Below are positions 34,077 to 45,430 of a stretch of DNA of 64,000 bases, piece by piece. The notes below the pieces were generated by a model. It did not search any database, had not been told where the DNA came from, and saw nothing but the letters and a program-made list of their open reading frames with translations. Origin of the DNA: Coriaria nepalensis (lineage: Eukaryota > Streptophyta > Magnoliopsida > Cucurbitales > Coriariaceae); NCBI GenBank assembly GCA_027186245.1, contig CP114484.1, forward strand, positions 8,092,001 through 8,156,000, written 5' to 3'. How positions within the stretch are numbered: the first letter of the stretch is position 1; each line of letters opens with the position of its first letter. Both the position numbers and the translations under genes were made by a program.

Positions 34077-37000
34077 TTATAAGTTGTCTTCTATTTCATC
34101 CGGCACATGCAACTTCTCAATTGCAGCCTGTAAGAGACAACCAAGAATTGAGAAAGAAAAACCCTAACAAAATAATGTTACGGAAAATTTGAGAAAAGGT
34201 AGGATATAGTTAAGAAAATATCACCTTAATGGTAGCAACATCAGTTGCAGATGGCTTGAGATCCAAGGCAAGACCGAAATGAAGCATAGCTTTGTCGTGC
34301 ATATTACGGCGCTTATAAATCTTACCCATTAAAGCATACACACTACTCTCACGAGGTGCATACTCCTTGAGCTCCTCTAGGACTTCTAAAGCTTTATCGA
34401 ATCTTTCAAGGCTCACAAGTATGTTAGCCTTTTGATACATTGGAAGAGGGTTCTTCTTATCGGCTGCAATAGCCACCTCCATCATATTCAAAGCATCCCC
34501 ACTCCTCTATGAAAGATAATTAAGACCATGATTAGCTGTACCCAAAAGATCAAATTATCCGTTATATGAAAACCTAAATATAAAAAAATAAATCTAATAT
34601 GCAGGCCAAACCTGCAAGGTATGTAGGGCTGTCCCAAGATAAGACATAATGACAGAAGATCGGGGATTTATTTCGAAAGCCATTTTAAAGTGATGCTCTG
34701 CAAACTTGAACTTCTCTTGGCGAAGATATGTCATTCCAAGTCCATACCAGGCATTATAGTGTCTTGCATCGACACGTAGTGCGCTCTGATAGGACTTGAT
34801 TCCGTTCTCAAAATCCTCTAAAGCTACATATCTGAAAGTAAAAATGTTTTGACATGAAAACAGTAAGCGGGCAGAAATGAGTTGATCACAAAATGGTATA
34901 ATGTAAAAGAGAAAATTCAAGCGAATGGTATAATTGTCGGAGGAAAGGAGCTATCGTACTCGTGACCACAAAGGGTGTGAGCATATGCAAATCTAGAATT
35001 CAACTGAACAGCACGCTGGAAGTTTTTCAGAGCAGTTTCATGGTCCTTCTGCAAGCTATAGCAGTTTCCCATGGCAATCCTACAATTTTGATCAAGCGGA
35101 AAGAGATTTATTACCTTGAGAACAGTATATAACGTAAGGAACTCAGCAAATTGGAATACACTTGAAAATAGAAAAGAAAAGAAACGAAATTTTTTTAATA
35201 GTTACCAGGATTGAGGAGTCAAGCGGTCAGTTCCGACCAATTCTTGAGCAAGGTAACTTAGCTTCATGTCTTCCTTCAGATGCTGCAATTGACAGTTAAG
35301 ATTGTTAAGAGTCTTAATGATAGATAATATAGTTGAGTCCATTTCCATTCTATCGGTAACTTAACAAAGATGACTTCAGTGAAGCAATAAGTAGGTACCA
35401 AAAAGTAGAAACCAGCATAAAGAGATAGAAGGCAATAGACACTGCTGGGGATTTTGGGTGTATCTTCAGAATTCAAAAAACAGAAACTCACATACAGTAC
35501 TGTCGAATATATATCCATTCCTTCTAAACTATAAGGCGCTGCCCGACGAGCAAGACTGAAGGCCTGATCAGCCTCTAAATAATCTACCAACTCAAAGCAT
35601 GCTTTTCCAACCTACAAGTTGTACATGCAACACATCATTGATTTATAGATGTAAGAAATAAAAAATAAAAAACAAAATAACATAAAATAAGAAAACAAGT
35701 CTCAGTTATGTTTACCTGTGAAAGCACCCATCCTGTATGATAATGCCTATGCGGAAGTTTATGAAAAGCATCCAGCGCATCCTATACAACAAATAACAAT
35801 TAAGACAATCAGGTCGACTAGGGGAATAAGAATATTTTCTAGTGTTCAAACTTTTTTCTCTGCTTCATGATCAGAAATGGGTGATGTTTTTATAATATAT
35901 TTAAAACTCTACCCAGCTTTAACAATCTCTATTTAATACCTTGCATCTGTAAAAGCAGGATAGTCTATATCCTTCCCCAAATTTTCTAGTGTTCAAACTT
36001 TTTTCTCTGCTTCATGATCAGAAATGGGTGATGTTTTTATAATATATTTAAAACTCTACCCAGCTTTAACAATCTCTATTTAATACCTTGCATCTGTAAA
36101 AGCAGGATAGTCTATATCCTTCCCCAAATTTTCTAGTGTTCAAACTTTTTTCTCTGCTTCATGATCAGAAATGGGTGATGTTTTTATAATATATTTAAAA
36201 CTCTACCCAGCTTTAACAATCTCTATTTAATACCTTGCATCTGTAAAAGCAGGATAGTCTATATCCTTCCCCAAAAGTTCTAAGAAGACCGAAAATTTCT
36301 GAGATACCATTACAGAATTTTGAGCCATTTATAGCACTACCACCAACTTGTATGGATCCTCCTTCACGTTCAAGCGATTTAGTATCGCCAGTGGAAGTAG
36401 AAACAGATGACGCGATATTCGGACGACAATCATCAAAGTTCTCATGTCGTATTCCTACATAGGATCAGATCAAAAGTAATAAAGTATTAGTTGAGAAATA
36501 ACAAACTTTTTCACACTGGAGTTAACCTTAAAGTCTCATAAGTTTCTGTAACATGAGAGTGAACCATGGAAGATGATCATGCACACTTTGGAAACGAGGG
36601 GTGACAGAGAGAAGACATACCTTCATCAATGTTTTCGTTTGCAAATGACTGTCCCTTTCGAATTGTCACAGAACGAAATGCCATAGAACCCAATTTGGAA
36701 CCTCCAAGGTACTTGGTGGAATTGCTTGTTCCATTTCCAGATATTGTTGCAGTGCTCATATTGGTGCTTGCCCCTGCTTCTCCAGCAAGTCTTGTACTTC
36801 GTCGAGGACCAGAATCAGAAAATAATCTCCCCGAAATCTGTAGACAAAGACAACATAATTAGTCTCCAGCCAAAGAATTAAAAAAAATGGAAGTCATGTA
36901 GAAAGATTTAAAGCGGACATGTTATACACAGACTAAAAGCCTGTCCATATAGAATGCAAGTATGGCAACAGAATAGGCCAAGAAGATGTCAGAAGTGTAA

Positions 37001-39672
37001 ATCAATCAATAAGAAAATTTAACATTAATAATAGTGATGCATAAAGTGAAAAATTCCAAAATATGAACAATGATCAGAAAATCAAAAGTTCTGAAATATT
37101 GGATGAAAATATTTGCAAGTCTATAACCTTCCGTAATTTCCCTTCATCAACAAACTTTCTTCGAGGGGGTTGAATAGTAGAGTTTACAGTTGATCTCAGT
37201 GAACTATCTGCAGCTTGTGTGCTTATGTTTGGTCCATTGGGCACCAAATTTCGACATAGAGGTGGGGGAGCAATGGCTGACAACTGCAAATACAAAGAAA
37301 CGAGAGAGTGAGAATATAGCCTTATGTCAGAGTTGAAGAAGACTGAAAATGTGTATGAGCACAATGATAATGAGTAAACTCTAAAGCACCCTATAATCTA
37401 CAAGGAAGAATACGAATAATAGTATACCTGTGCAGCTAAACTTAATGAGGCAACTATAAATATTATACCTGTGTAGTCATTGGTGAAGGCGTATTGAAGA
37501 AGGATATGTTTGAAGAACCACCATTAAGGGAATGACTTCCCGCACCTCCCATGGTAGACACTCCATGATGATTTCCAGGGATATCTCTTAGATTATTGCC
37601 TTGCATGTGTTTCAATTGCCTTGGACTAACCTCTTCCGAGTTAAAATTCCTAGCAGAAGGCATATTACTCTCCTCATTTGAGGTGTGGAAGTTTTGGTTA
37701 GTATATTCATTATGCAAGTACTTTTTTTGTAGGCACAGAGCTGCTGATTCACCAAACACTTCTGTTGCTTCTTCCGCAGCACCTAAACAACCAGAAAAGG
37801 GCACGACAGCAATATTCATCAAAGCTATGAAAATTGAAAATATGGAATCTTTAACTGCAATTTCATCAAGTGAGAAGAGAATTCTAAGCCTCACAGAGAC
37901 AATATTACACATTATTTACAGAACGTGAATGCAAATTGTATGCACAAACCTAGTACACATAGCTCTACATATGCAGTCCACATCAAAGGATCTAGAGACA
38001 ATGCCTGCTTAAAGTGTTGTGTTGCATTTTTTCTTCTATCTGTGTACCTACAAAGGTGATCACAACAGATAAGAAAAAACAATAAGATGGGAAAAGAGAA
38101 ATGGATTCCTGAATACCTCGAGATATATAAATGCATAATCCTAGTAAAGTCCCAATAGGTAATTCGTATCAGTTTATGTAACATTTCTTATAGAAAAGGT
38201 ACCTCATGAACCAAAGTTCACAATATAGCAAGTAAAAATAAAAGGAAAAGGATAAACAACCTGCAAATTTTTCCAAGAAGGTAATGACCAGCTGCACCAT
38301 TTGGAATCTGTAGAGGCAAGACAAGAGAGAAATTAGCCAAATCCGCCGTATACACGTCCATAGAGTGTGTAAAAGCAGGCAGCTAGATATCAACTCATTA
38401 GCCCTATGGACGCAATTTTAATGATTTTAAATGTGTAAAGATTCCATTCATCATGCTCTATTTATTGAATTCCTGAAAGGGCAAACAATTAGCTTTTCGG
38501 AAGTAAAGCCTATAGAGTAATGTTGTTCAAATACCTCTGCACCAGGCTCATTGGGTGGACATAATGCAGCTTCAGCTTCGTTCAGAAGATCCATCTCAAA
38601 GCATGATTTTGCAAACAAGTATCGAGATTGAGGCATCTGTGTTCCTTCAAAGAATAATAACAGAAGAAAAAAAGAGATTTAGGGATGAGGAACACTTCAA
38701 CAAAGCTAAAGATATATCAGATAAAAAGAAAATCAGAGTCAAATGGATTACATCGAGCAAGAAAATGATCATAAGCCCTTAATCGATTAATAAAATAAAA
38801 CATTATACGAACATACCCTTTAAGATGTGATAAGCAGCGTAGGCCTGGTTGTTGCGCATATAACAGTCTGCCAATAACTGCATATTTGTCTGCAAAAGAA
38901 GAAGAAGAACATTAGCGTTGCATATTTATCCATCACTTGCTAAGAACTACCAAATGAGCAAAAAATGGACAGATAAAACTTCCAAAACTGACAGAGAACA
39001 AGTTAAAAGGAAATTATAAATGCTTGTTTGATGGAAAGCTGGAACTTCAATATTTGTTTCATGAATGGTCTGTTTTCAAGAGATGTGCCCCAATCATCTT
39101 CACTCTTCAGAAAGTGTAACCACTTATCATTCCTAGAAGAAGTAATCTGCTGTGTAAAGTAAAACCTCCCTATAAACCCCAATGCATTGCTCACTATGAA
39201 GTAAATGAATTTTAATCTGAGAGCGCAATGCATTGCTTTGCTCACTATGAAGTAGCACTGAAGAGAACTCTCCCAGAAAATCCACAACCAAAAATTTTGA
39301 CAGATGTAAAACGAAACGGAAGCAAGAAGAAGATCATACAAACAGAAGCCTCAACACGAAACATAGATCTTGATAAGGATTAAGTTTTCATTTACTTTTA
39401 GTTTCAAATTTCAAGGAAAAGAGGAACAGTAAAGAAGGTACTTAAAAACAAAAGAATGTATACACTGTTCTAGGGTTGCATGATTTCATTTTGTAGTTTC
39501 CTTCGATTTTCTCAGCAGCCAAACAGCCGAAGTGAAACAGTGTGGAGCAGAAGAAAAAAGCAGGTACCTCAGAGGGGGATTCAGCGCAGAGGCGCTCGCA
39601 CCAGAAAATGGCTTCGGGATACACCAATTCGCTAAGGTAGTGCTGTATTCGGTCTGTGAGTATGGCTTCCAT
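34077..39672 (-). CDS. CDC27B: APC3/CDC27 (HOBBIT-type), TPR subunit of the anaphase-promoting complex, 16 coding exons
   Basis: Exons from the start: 39672-39568, 38889-38817, 38644-38535, 38307-38261, 38047-37950, 37782-37469, 37283-37128, 36837-36621, 36454-36234, 35781-35716, 35611-35492, 35282-35206, 35079-34960, 34831-34612, 34506-34225, 34127-34077. They join in phase to 758 residues (Arabidopsis CDC27b about 744). The N-terminal APC3 TPR block (MEAILTDRIQ; FWCERLCAESPSE; PQSRYLFAKSCFEMD; NGAAGHYLLGKI) is followed by a Ser/Asn-rich linker (residues about 150-420), then C-terminal TPRs from about 425 (YRLSCFYRC; HYHTGWVLSQVGKA; HYNAWYGLGM; SSVIMSYLGTALH; SSVYALMGKIYKRRNM), ending KLHVPDEIEDNL. 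APC/C is the ubiquitin ligase for cyclin and securin turnover; APC3 binds activators with a C-terminal Ile-Arg tail. In Arabidopsis HOBBIT acts in root meristem division. Whether this is CDC27A or B is judged from memory. A 147-bp triplication overlaps exon 9. Confidence 0.93.
35834..36274. repeat. Perfect 147-bp x 3 tandem repeat across the exon 9 / intron 9 border of CDC27
   Basis: Units 35834-35980, 35981-36127 and 36128-36274 appear identical base for base. On the gene strand each unit contains the last ~41 coding bases of exon 9 (FGEGYRLSCFYRCK), the donor AAG|GTATTA and about 100 bp of intron. Unit 3 is joined to the real exon 9; units 1 and 2 are extra copies lying in the intron, each with the donor intact (36087 and 35940). 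Reading past the true donor meets a stop (GTA TTA AAT AGA GAT TGT TAA), so only the first donor gives full-length protein. Confidence 0.9.
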
Positions 39673-40031
39673 GGCTGCCTCCAACTTCCGGAGAGAGAGA
39701 GAGAGAAAAGAGTCGGAGGGAGAGAGGAGAGAGTTTTTCTTCTGGTTTGGGTTTTCTGAAATTCAGAGTCCCACGTGTCAAATTTAATTTCAAAAATTCG
39801 AGTCACGTGCCTGACATGCAGTTTTACACTCTACTTTGATACGACTTGTTGTAGGTTCTTTGATATTACCGACATGTAGTGTCATTCTTATTGAGTGCAC
39901 GACGACGTGTAGCAAAAGAGTTCAGTTCTTCCCCAAAAATCCAGAAACATCAATGAACTAGCCTTTTCTGTTTCCGAGAAGAAACGCAGAGGTCTCTTTC
40001 GCTTTCAGGAGCTTCTTCTTCCTTCTCTATA
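39673..40031. promoter_or_regulatory. 359-bp bidirectional promoter between CDC27 and the SDS22-like gene
   Basis: The two start codons point away from each other across 359 bp. Visible elements: an AG repeat in the CDC27 leader (about 39692-39720); two G-boxes CACGTG at 39772-39777 and 39804-39809, 32 bp apart (about three helical turns); and ACGTG within GACGACGTGTAG near 39901. No clear TATA box and no M-phase MSA motif (AACGG core) was seen by eye. bZIP and bHLH factors bind G-boxes. Confidence 0.6.
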
Positions 40032-42044
40032 ATGGCGGGCGCAGCTGAACAATTACAGGGTGTAAATTCCGAAATGAACGATGAGACGATTCCCAACGAT
40101 CTTTCATCTACTGTTCTCGACCTTACCAGTTACCAACTCCACGACCTCGACTCGGTCGAGCTGCCGCCGAGTCTGACAGAGTTGGACCTGACGGCGAATC
40201 GGCTTTCCATTTTAGATTCGAGGATTTCTCAGCTCTCGAAACTTAAAAAGCTCTCTCTTCGCCAGAATCTTATCGACGATGCCGGCGTGGAGCCGATCTC
40301 TGGTTGGGAATCGCTCTCAGGTATTGAGGTATTCAATCTGACTTTTCTCCTCCCATTTTTTAAGCGTTTTGAAAATTTGTTGATGCTGTATGATCAAAAA
40401 AGTATGCGACGGGATAGAAAATCTACAGAAAATTGAAGGAAATACTAGGGAAATCAGTGAAGCTATGTATTTAGGATCTTGTTTTTATATGGGACTGGCT
40501 AAAGTGGTAATTATGTAATCTACTTCTTAAGTGAGTTGAGTTTCATCGTTCCTCCTTTTAATCAATGTAGCTAAGATAGGAAGATGATATGTACATGTTA
40601 TTTTTCTTTTATCTGTTTTCTAAAGAATCCCAGAAAAGCTGCAAAATCACTTTTTGTGTATGTTCTCATGCTTTGTTTTCTCGCAGGAGCTTGTGCTGAG
40701 AGACAATAAGCTGACGAAAATACCTGATGTCAGCATATACAAGGGCATTTCGGTTTTTGATGTTTCTTTCAATGAGATTTCTTCGTTACATGGATTGGAA
40801 AAGGTTTCAGACAAGGTAAAGGAACTATATGTATCAAAGAATGAAGTTATCAAGATGGAGGAAATAGACCATCTTCATCAACTGCAAATTCTCGAACTTG
40901 GTTCCAACAGATTGCGGGTTAGCTTCCTTTATTTAGGAAATAATCTTTTCAAGACTTGGTAGCGTATATGCCATATGGTATACCATGAATGGCTCATTTC
41001 TTAGAGAACCTTACCATGACTAGTTAGATGATCTGTTTAGTATATGGTGGAAGGGAGTTAGCTCAGTGTATTGTATTCTAAGTCAGATATTTTTCATTTA
41101 CAGGTCATGGAGAATTTGCATAACATGGAAAATTTACAGGAGCTGTGGTTAGGACGGAACCGTATAAAAACAGTTAACCTCTGTGGGCTGAAATATATCA
41201 AGAAGATTAGTTTGCAAAGCAACCGTTTGACAGCTATGACAGGATTTGAGGTATCTTCCATCCAACCATTTCAGAATGCTCTTAGGCTCCATTTTGGTAG
41301 ACTAATTAAACTGACTTGTAGTGAGACTGAAGTTTATAATAACATATAGTTATATTTTGTAAGTGTAAACTTGATATTGTAGGCCCAAACTGGATTTTGG
41401 ATCTAAACTGAACAAAAAAGAGGTCCTCCCAAGTGGGGCCTTAATCAACTATTAAACTTTTCCGATACATTCTATAATAAATCTCAGGATTGTACTGCTC
41501 TAGAGGAACTATACCTGAGCCATAATGGAATTCAAAAAATGGAAGGCCTTTCGACCCTTGTCAATCTTCAGATTTTGGATGTCTCATCAAATAACCTGAC
41601 GTCAGTTGATGACATTCATAACTTGACATGGTATTGCAGTTCCCCTCAATTCATCTTCTTTGTAAACCATTCATGGTTTTCTCACGTAGAGGTGATGTAG
41701 TCACATGGAGGTGATGTAGCCATTGATGTTTTCTCTCTTTGCAGCTTACAAGATCTATGGCTTAATGATAACCAGATTGAATCACTTGAAGGTATTGGTG
41801 AGGCTGTTGCTGGCTCAAAAGAGGAGCTTACTACAATCTACCTTGAAAACAATCCATGTGTATGTTTTTTTTACTTTAATCAATTGATCTTATTCCTTAC
41901 TTCACTGTTTCCATGAGGATCAAAGCTAGATTCTCTAAACTTGATTCTGCTTCCTCTTTGCAGGCGAAATCTTCAAACTATTGTGTAACCTTGAGACAAT
42001 TCTTCCCAAATATCCAGCAAATTGATTCAGAGATGTTTGCTTAG
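40032..42044 (+). CDS. SDS22-like leucine-rich-repeat PP1 regulatory subunit (PPP1R7 family), 6 exons
   Basis: Exons 40032-40328, 40687-40917, 41104-41250, 41488-41630, 41745-41859 and 41964-42044 join in phase to 337 residues, the size of the Arabidopsis relative as I remember it. After an acidic N-terminus come about 11 SDS22-type LRRs (LTELDLTANRLSILD; LKKLSLRQNLI; LQILELGSNRLR; LQELWLGRNRIKTV; IKKISLQSNRLT; LEELYLSHNGI; LQILDVSSNNLTSV; LQDLWLNDNQIESL; TTIYLENNPC) and an LRR cap with LRQFFPNIQQIDS and the C-terminus MFA. SDS22 binds the type-1 phosphatase catalytic subunit and helps its assembly and mitotic function; nuclear location is usual. No damage is seen. Confidence 0.92.
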
Positions 42045-42410
42045 AAGTTTCCTAACATGGAGATTTTGTTGATAGAGCCGGACTATGTCCGACATTTTCG
42101 GTTCAAATAATTAATTGTTAATTAATTGGGGTTTTTTTTTTTTTTTTTTTTTCATTACAGTTTCTGCAATAAATTTGATCCTAGGTTCTTATGAATCAAT
42201 TGTCCAATTTAGTATTATGTTTAGGAAGAATTCTTGGACTACGTCTATGGTGGATAGATCTATCTCATCCTCAAATGGCATCTTTATATCTCATATTATA
42301 AATCACTTTAACTATGTATGTTGTCAAATAAATCATTTTAGACATCACCTTAACTTTATATGTTCAAATAAATCGGTCTATTATAAAATATGATTTATCA
42401 TCTAAGAAAT
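41994..42410 (+). repeat. Segmental duplication, copy 1 left part (last exon and 3' flank of the SDS22-like gene)
   Basis: The text from GAGACAATTCTTCCCAAATAT onwards (last exon, stop, 3' flank with poly-T at 42124-42151) has a diverged counterpart at 47361-47690. Landmarks shared: ATTGATTCAGAGATGTTTGC, CCTAACATGG, TTTTCGGTTC and AATTTGAT. The copy continues beyond the insertion at 44945-45430. Confidence 0.75.
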
Positions 42411-44959
42411 TCTCTTTTTTAACAATTGCACAATCGTGGTTTCATTAAAAAAAAAAAAGAAGGTATGTACCCTTTTTGTTTTGGAGCTGTAGTTATATAT
42501 GCTTTAAGTCAAATGATATTGTGAAAGGTACACTCATTTTTTTTAAAGTTGTCATATGGCTCTTTTTCCTTTTATTTAATACAAAAATAAATAAATAAAA
42601 ATTTGTGAATTTATTATCCTACCTTCGTACCTACCGTGATCCTGAATCAACTGTAGTGCGGGATCTAAATTTTGAATCGGTTATGAGTTTGTGATCTAGA
42701 AATGAATTTCAAACTGGTTTCTGTCAATGATTTGGATTTTATACTAGTTTCAGTCTATGATCTTAAACTAAATTTCGAACTGGTTTCAAATATTATAAAA
42801 TCATACAAAAAAATATATCATAAAATACTCTGAAAGCTTTCATAGTCTAAAAATATCTCAATCAGAAATATATAGTCAAGATAAAATTTTTTGAATGTGA
42901 CTAATATAATCTTGGTCTGGAAATTTTGGTCCTAGACAATTCTTTCGGCCCATGACTTCGAAAATGATGTTATAAAATCATACAATAAATATATCATTCA
43001 AATAAACTCTTAAAGATTTTCAACGTTATGGAATATCTCAATTGGAGTTATATAAGTTGATATAAAAATTCTTAAAGGTGACATAATAATTTCGATATGG
43101 GAATTTTGGTCCTAAACAATCATTTTGGTCTAGGAGTTCTATTCGACAACGACGTTATAAATCAAATAATAAATACATCATAAAAATAGATTCCTATAGT
43201 TTTTCATGAAGTTTAGGAACAGGCTCAATCAAAGTTATATATGTCGAGAATATACTTAAAGGTGATTGAATAATCTTCGTGTCCGACAAATTGGATGCAA
43301 GTTTGGTTTTTACGGTTTAAGGTCTATAGTTTAGATATTAGATATTTTGAGTCTACAAATCCTAAAGCCTAAAGCATAAGCCGTAAACCTCGAACCCTAA
43401 ACCCTAATGGTTTCACCATAAACCTCAAACCCCAAACTCTAAACCCTAAACTTAAACTAAAAACTAAACATTACACAATAAATCTTATACCTTAAATCCT
43501 AGACCAAGACCATAAACCCTAAACTATACCCTTTAAACCCCAAACCCCAGACACTAAACTTGAAACCGTTACGATTTAGGGTTCGAGGTTTACGATTTAG
43601 GCTTTAGGGTTTGGGGATTAGGATTTGTAGATTCGAAAAATCTAATGTTCAAACCATATACCATAAACCCCAAACCCAAGACTTTAAGCTTAAATCGTAA
43701 ACTCTAAATCATACACCTTAAACCCTAACCATAAACCCTAAATCCTAAATCTTAAACCTTAAACCCTAAATCCTAAATCCTAAACCCTAAATCCTAAATC
43801 ATAAATCCTAAACTCTAAATTTAAACCCTAAACCATACACAATAAATCCTAGACCTTGAACCATAGACCATACACCCTAAACCTTAAATCATACACCTTA
43901 AATCTCAAACCCCAAACACTAAACCTAAAAGCATTAGGATTTAGGGTTCAAGGTTTATGGTTTAAGTTTTGGAGTTCAAGGTTTAGGATTTGTAGACTCG
44001 AAAAATATAATATTGAAATATAGACCCTAAACCCTAAACCAAGCATCAAACTTGCATTTGGTTTGTCAGACTAAAATTCTTAGACAAAAATTCCCGAACC
44101 GAGATTATTTAGTCACCTTCAATAATTTTTATCTCGGCCTATATAATTCTAATTGAGTTATTCTTGAACTTTATGGAAAGTTCTAAGGGTCTTGTTATGC
44201 TATATTTATTATATGTAACCAATTAGAAATCTAATTCCAGATCACGGAGTGGAACCAGTCTGGGATCGCAGACTGGGAAAATAGTCCACATGATCGCGGA
44301 CTGAATATCCTCCTGAACCGTGTATTGATTGGAAGTTTATCTTCTCCTTCATTATCCATTCCTTCATTTTGAGTGGAACTAGACATTACGGGCGGCATAC
44401 GAACATATTAGGGGAAAAATGATCAAAATGAGAAGAGAAAGAGGAACACGGATGGTGGCCCAAGAGATTGCAAGTGTCAGGCAAAGAGATTACGTGTGGC
44501 TAAATGATGGGTGACAAGTAGAGGTGATATAGTGTATGAGAACATAAATAAAGAAGAGGACGGAAAACTGACCAAAGTGAGGAAGAAGAAAAATATGACT
44601 CTTTTTTTTTTCTCCTCAAATCGAAATATCAAGAATAGGGGCTTTTTAATCTTTCCTAATTAAAAAATTTTTAAATTATTAAATCACAACTTTTAAGGTC
44701 ATTAAAGAAAAAAAAATTCAAAATGGATCTAACTAATAAAAATAAGTATTGAAATTAATCTCATTAGTCAAATTATCTCTCTTTATATATTTTTCTTTTT
44801 TTCTTTTTTTAATACTGAAGTTTTGGGGGAGAAGAAAGAAGCATAGGTTAAGAAAAAAATATAGAAATTTGATATTAAGTATTGTAATTGATAAAAGATA
44901 AGGTTTGTTATTATATAGTGAAATAAATAATTTTCTCTAAAAGATATCATCTAAGAAAT
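42396..44959. mobile_element. 2.5-kb insertion flanked by 15-bp direct repeats, foldback with telomere-like repeats
   Basis: TATCATCTAAGAAAT occurs at 42396-42410 and at 44945-44959 and brackets 42411-44944 (2,534 bp). The paralogous site near 47671-47686 has TATATTTAAGAAAT once with no insertion, so the direct repeats look like a target-site duplication. Inside: about three diverged tandem units of 130-150 bp (42.83-43.30 kb; landmark GGTCCTAAACAATCATTTTGG), then AAACCCTAA-type strings, then the same units in inverse order (43.95-44.21 kb). No coding frame is seen. The 15-bp size fits a LINE-like or other non-canonical duplication rather than any DNA-transposon family I can name. Confidence 0.65.
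43325..44035. repeat. Interstitial telomere-like (CCCTAAA) repeat cluster
   Basis: Dozens of variants of AAACCCTAAA, AAACCTTAAA and AAATCCTAAA occur in both orientations. Two inverse segments (43578-43655 and 43940-44010) carry TTTAGGGTT and end in GGATTTGTAGA(T/C)TCGAAAAAT, the reverse complement of the left segment near 43350-43410. Perfect (CCCTAAA)n runs are not present, so it is not a captured telomere. Confidence 0.85.
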
Positions 44960-45430
44960 GGTTGTTTATAAAATTTAAATTATTTAAAGTTTTAAAAAAA
45001 TCTTTTGATTAAGTTTCTTAATTGTGATTAGTTGCAAGAAGTTAATAATCCTCTCTAAGCTTTCTTATGATAAGAAAGCAAAGCCAAAATCTTTAATTTT
45101 AAAGTACTTAACTTTGCATCCTCCCTCTCCTAAACCCTAACGAGATGCATTCAAAAGTTGTGTTTGGGTTTAGCAATATGTTGATTTTAACTTAGCTTTT
45201 TCATCTCATAATTAATTTTTATTCTTTACAATAAATCTATCTTTAGATCTAATTCATGAAAAGCTTTGGGATAGTGAGGAGGTAATATAATGTGGTTCAT
45301 ACTCATTACTACATTATATCTTTCAGAATTCGTGTTTATTTTTGTAATAGGTTTCCATAGGTTGTATATTAGTGGCGAGCTAATCACTCTGATCCCGATC
45401 AGATCAGTTGAATTGTGGTCCAAGAATGTA
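44945..45430 (+). repeat. Segmental duplication, copy 1 right part
   Basis: Matches 47700-48130 in order: GTTGCAAGAAGTTAATAATCC with CTCTCTAAGCTTTCTTAT and ACAAGAAAGCAAAGCCAAAAT; TTACAATAAATCTATCTTTA; GATCTAATTCATGAAAAGC; GTGGTTCATACTC; TAGTGGCGAGCTAATCA. Non-coding. Confidence 0.75.

Noticed and set aside
35834..36274. 147-bp period taken as a nucleosome-length centromeric satellite
   Set aside because: Only three copies, made of local CDC27 exon and intron sequence; the match to nucleosome length is probably coincidence.
42124..42151. Poly-T read as a - strand retroposon tail
   Set aside because: It lies in the 3' flank of the SDS22-like gene; the paralogous flank at 47.5 kb has related sequence, so the run is better explained as simple expansion.
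43325..44035. Possible captured chromosome end or telomere
   Set aside because: Repeats are diverged, in both orientations, and lie inside an inverted repeat; no uniform (CCCTAAA)n.
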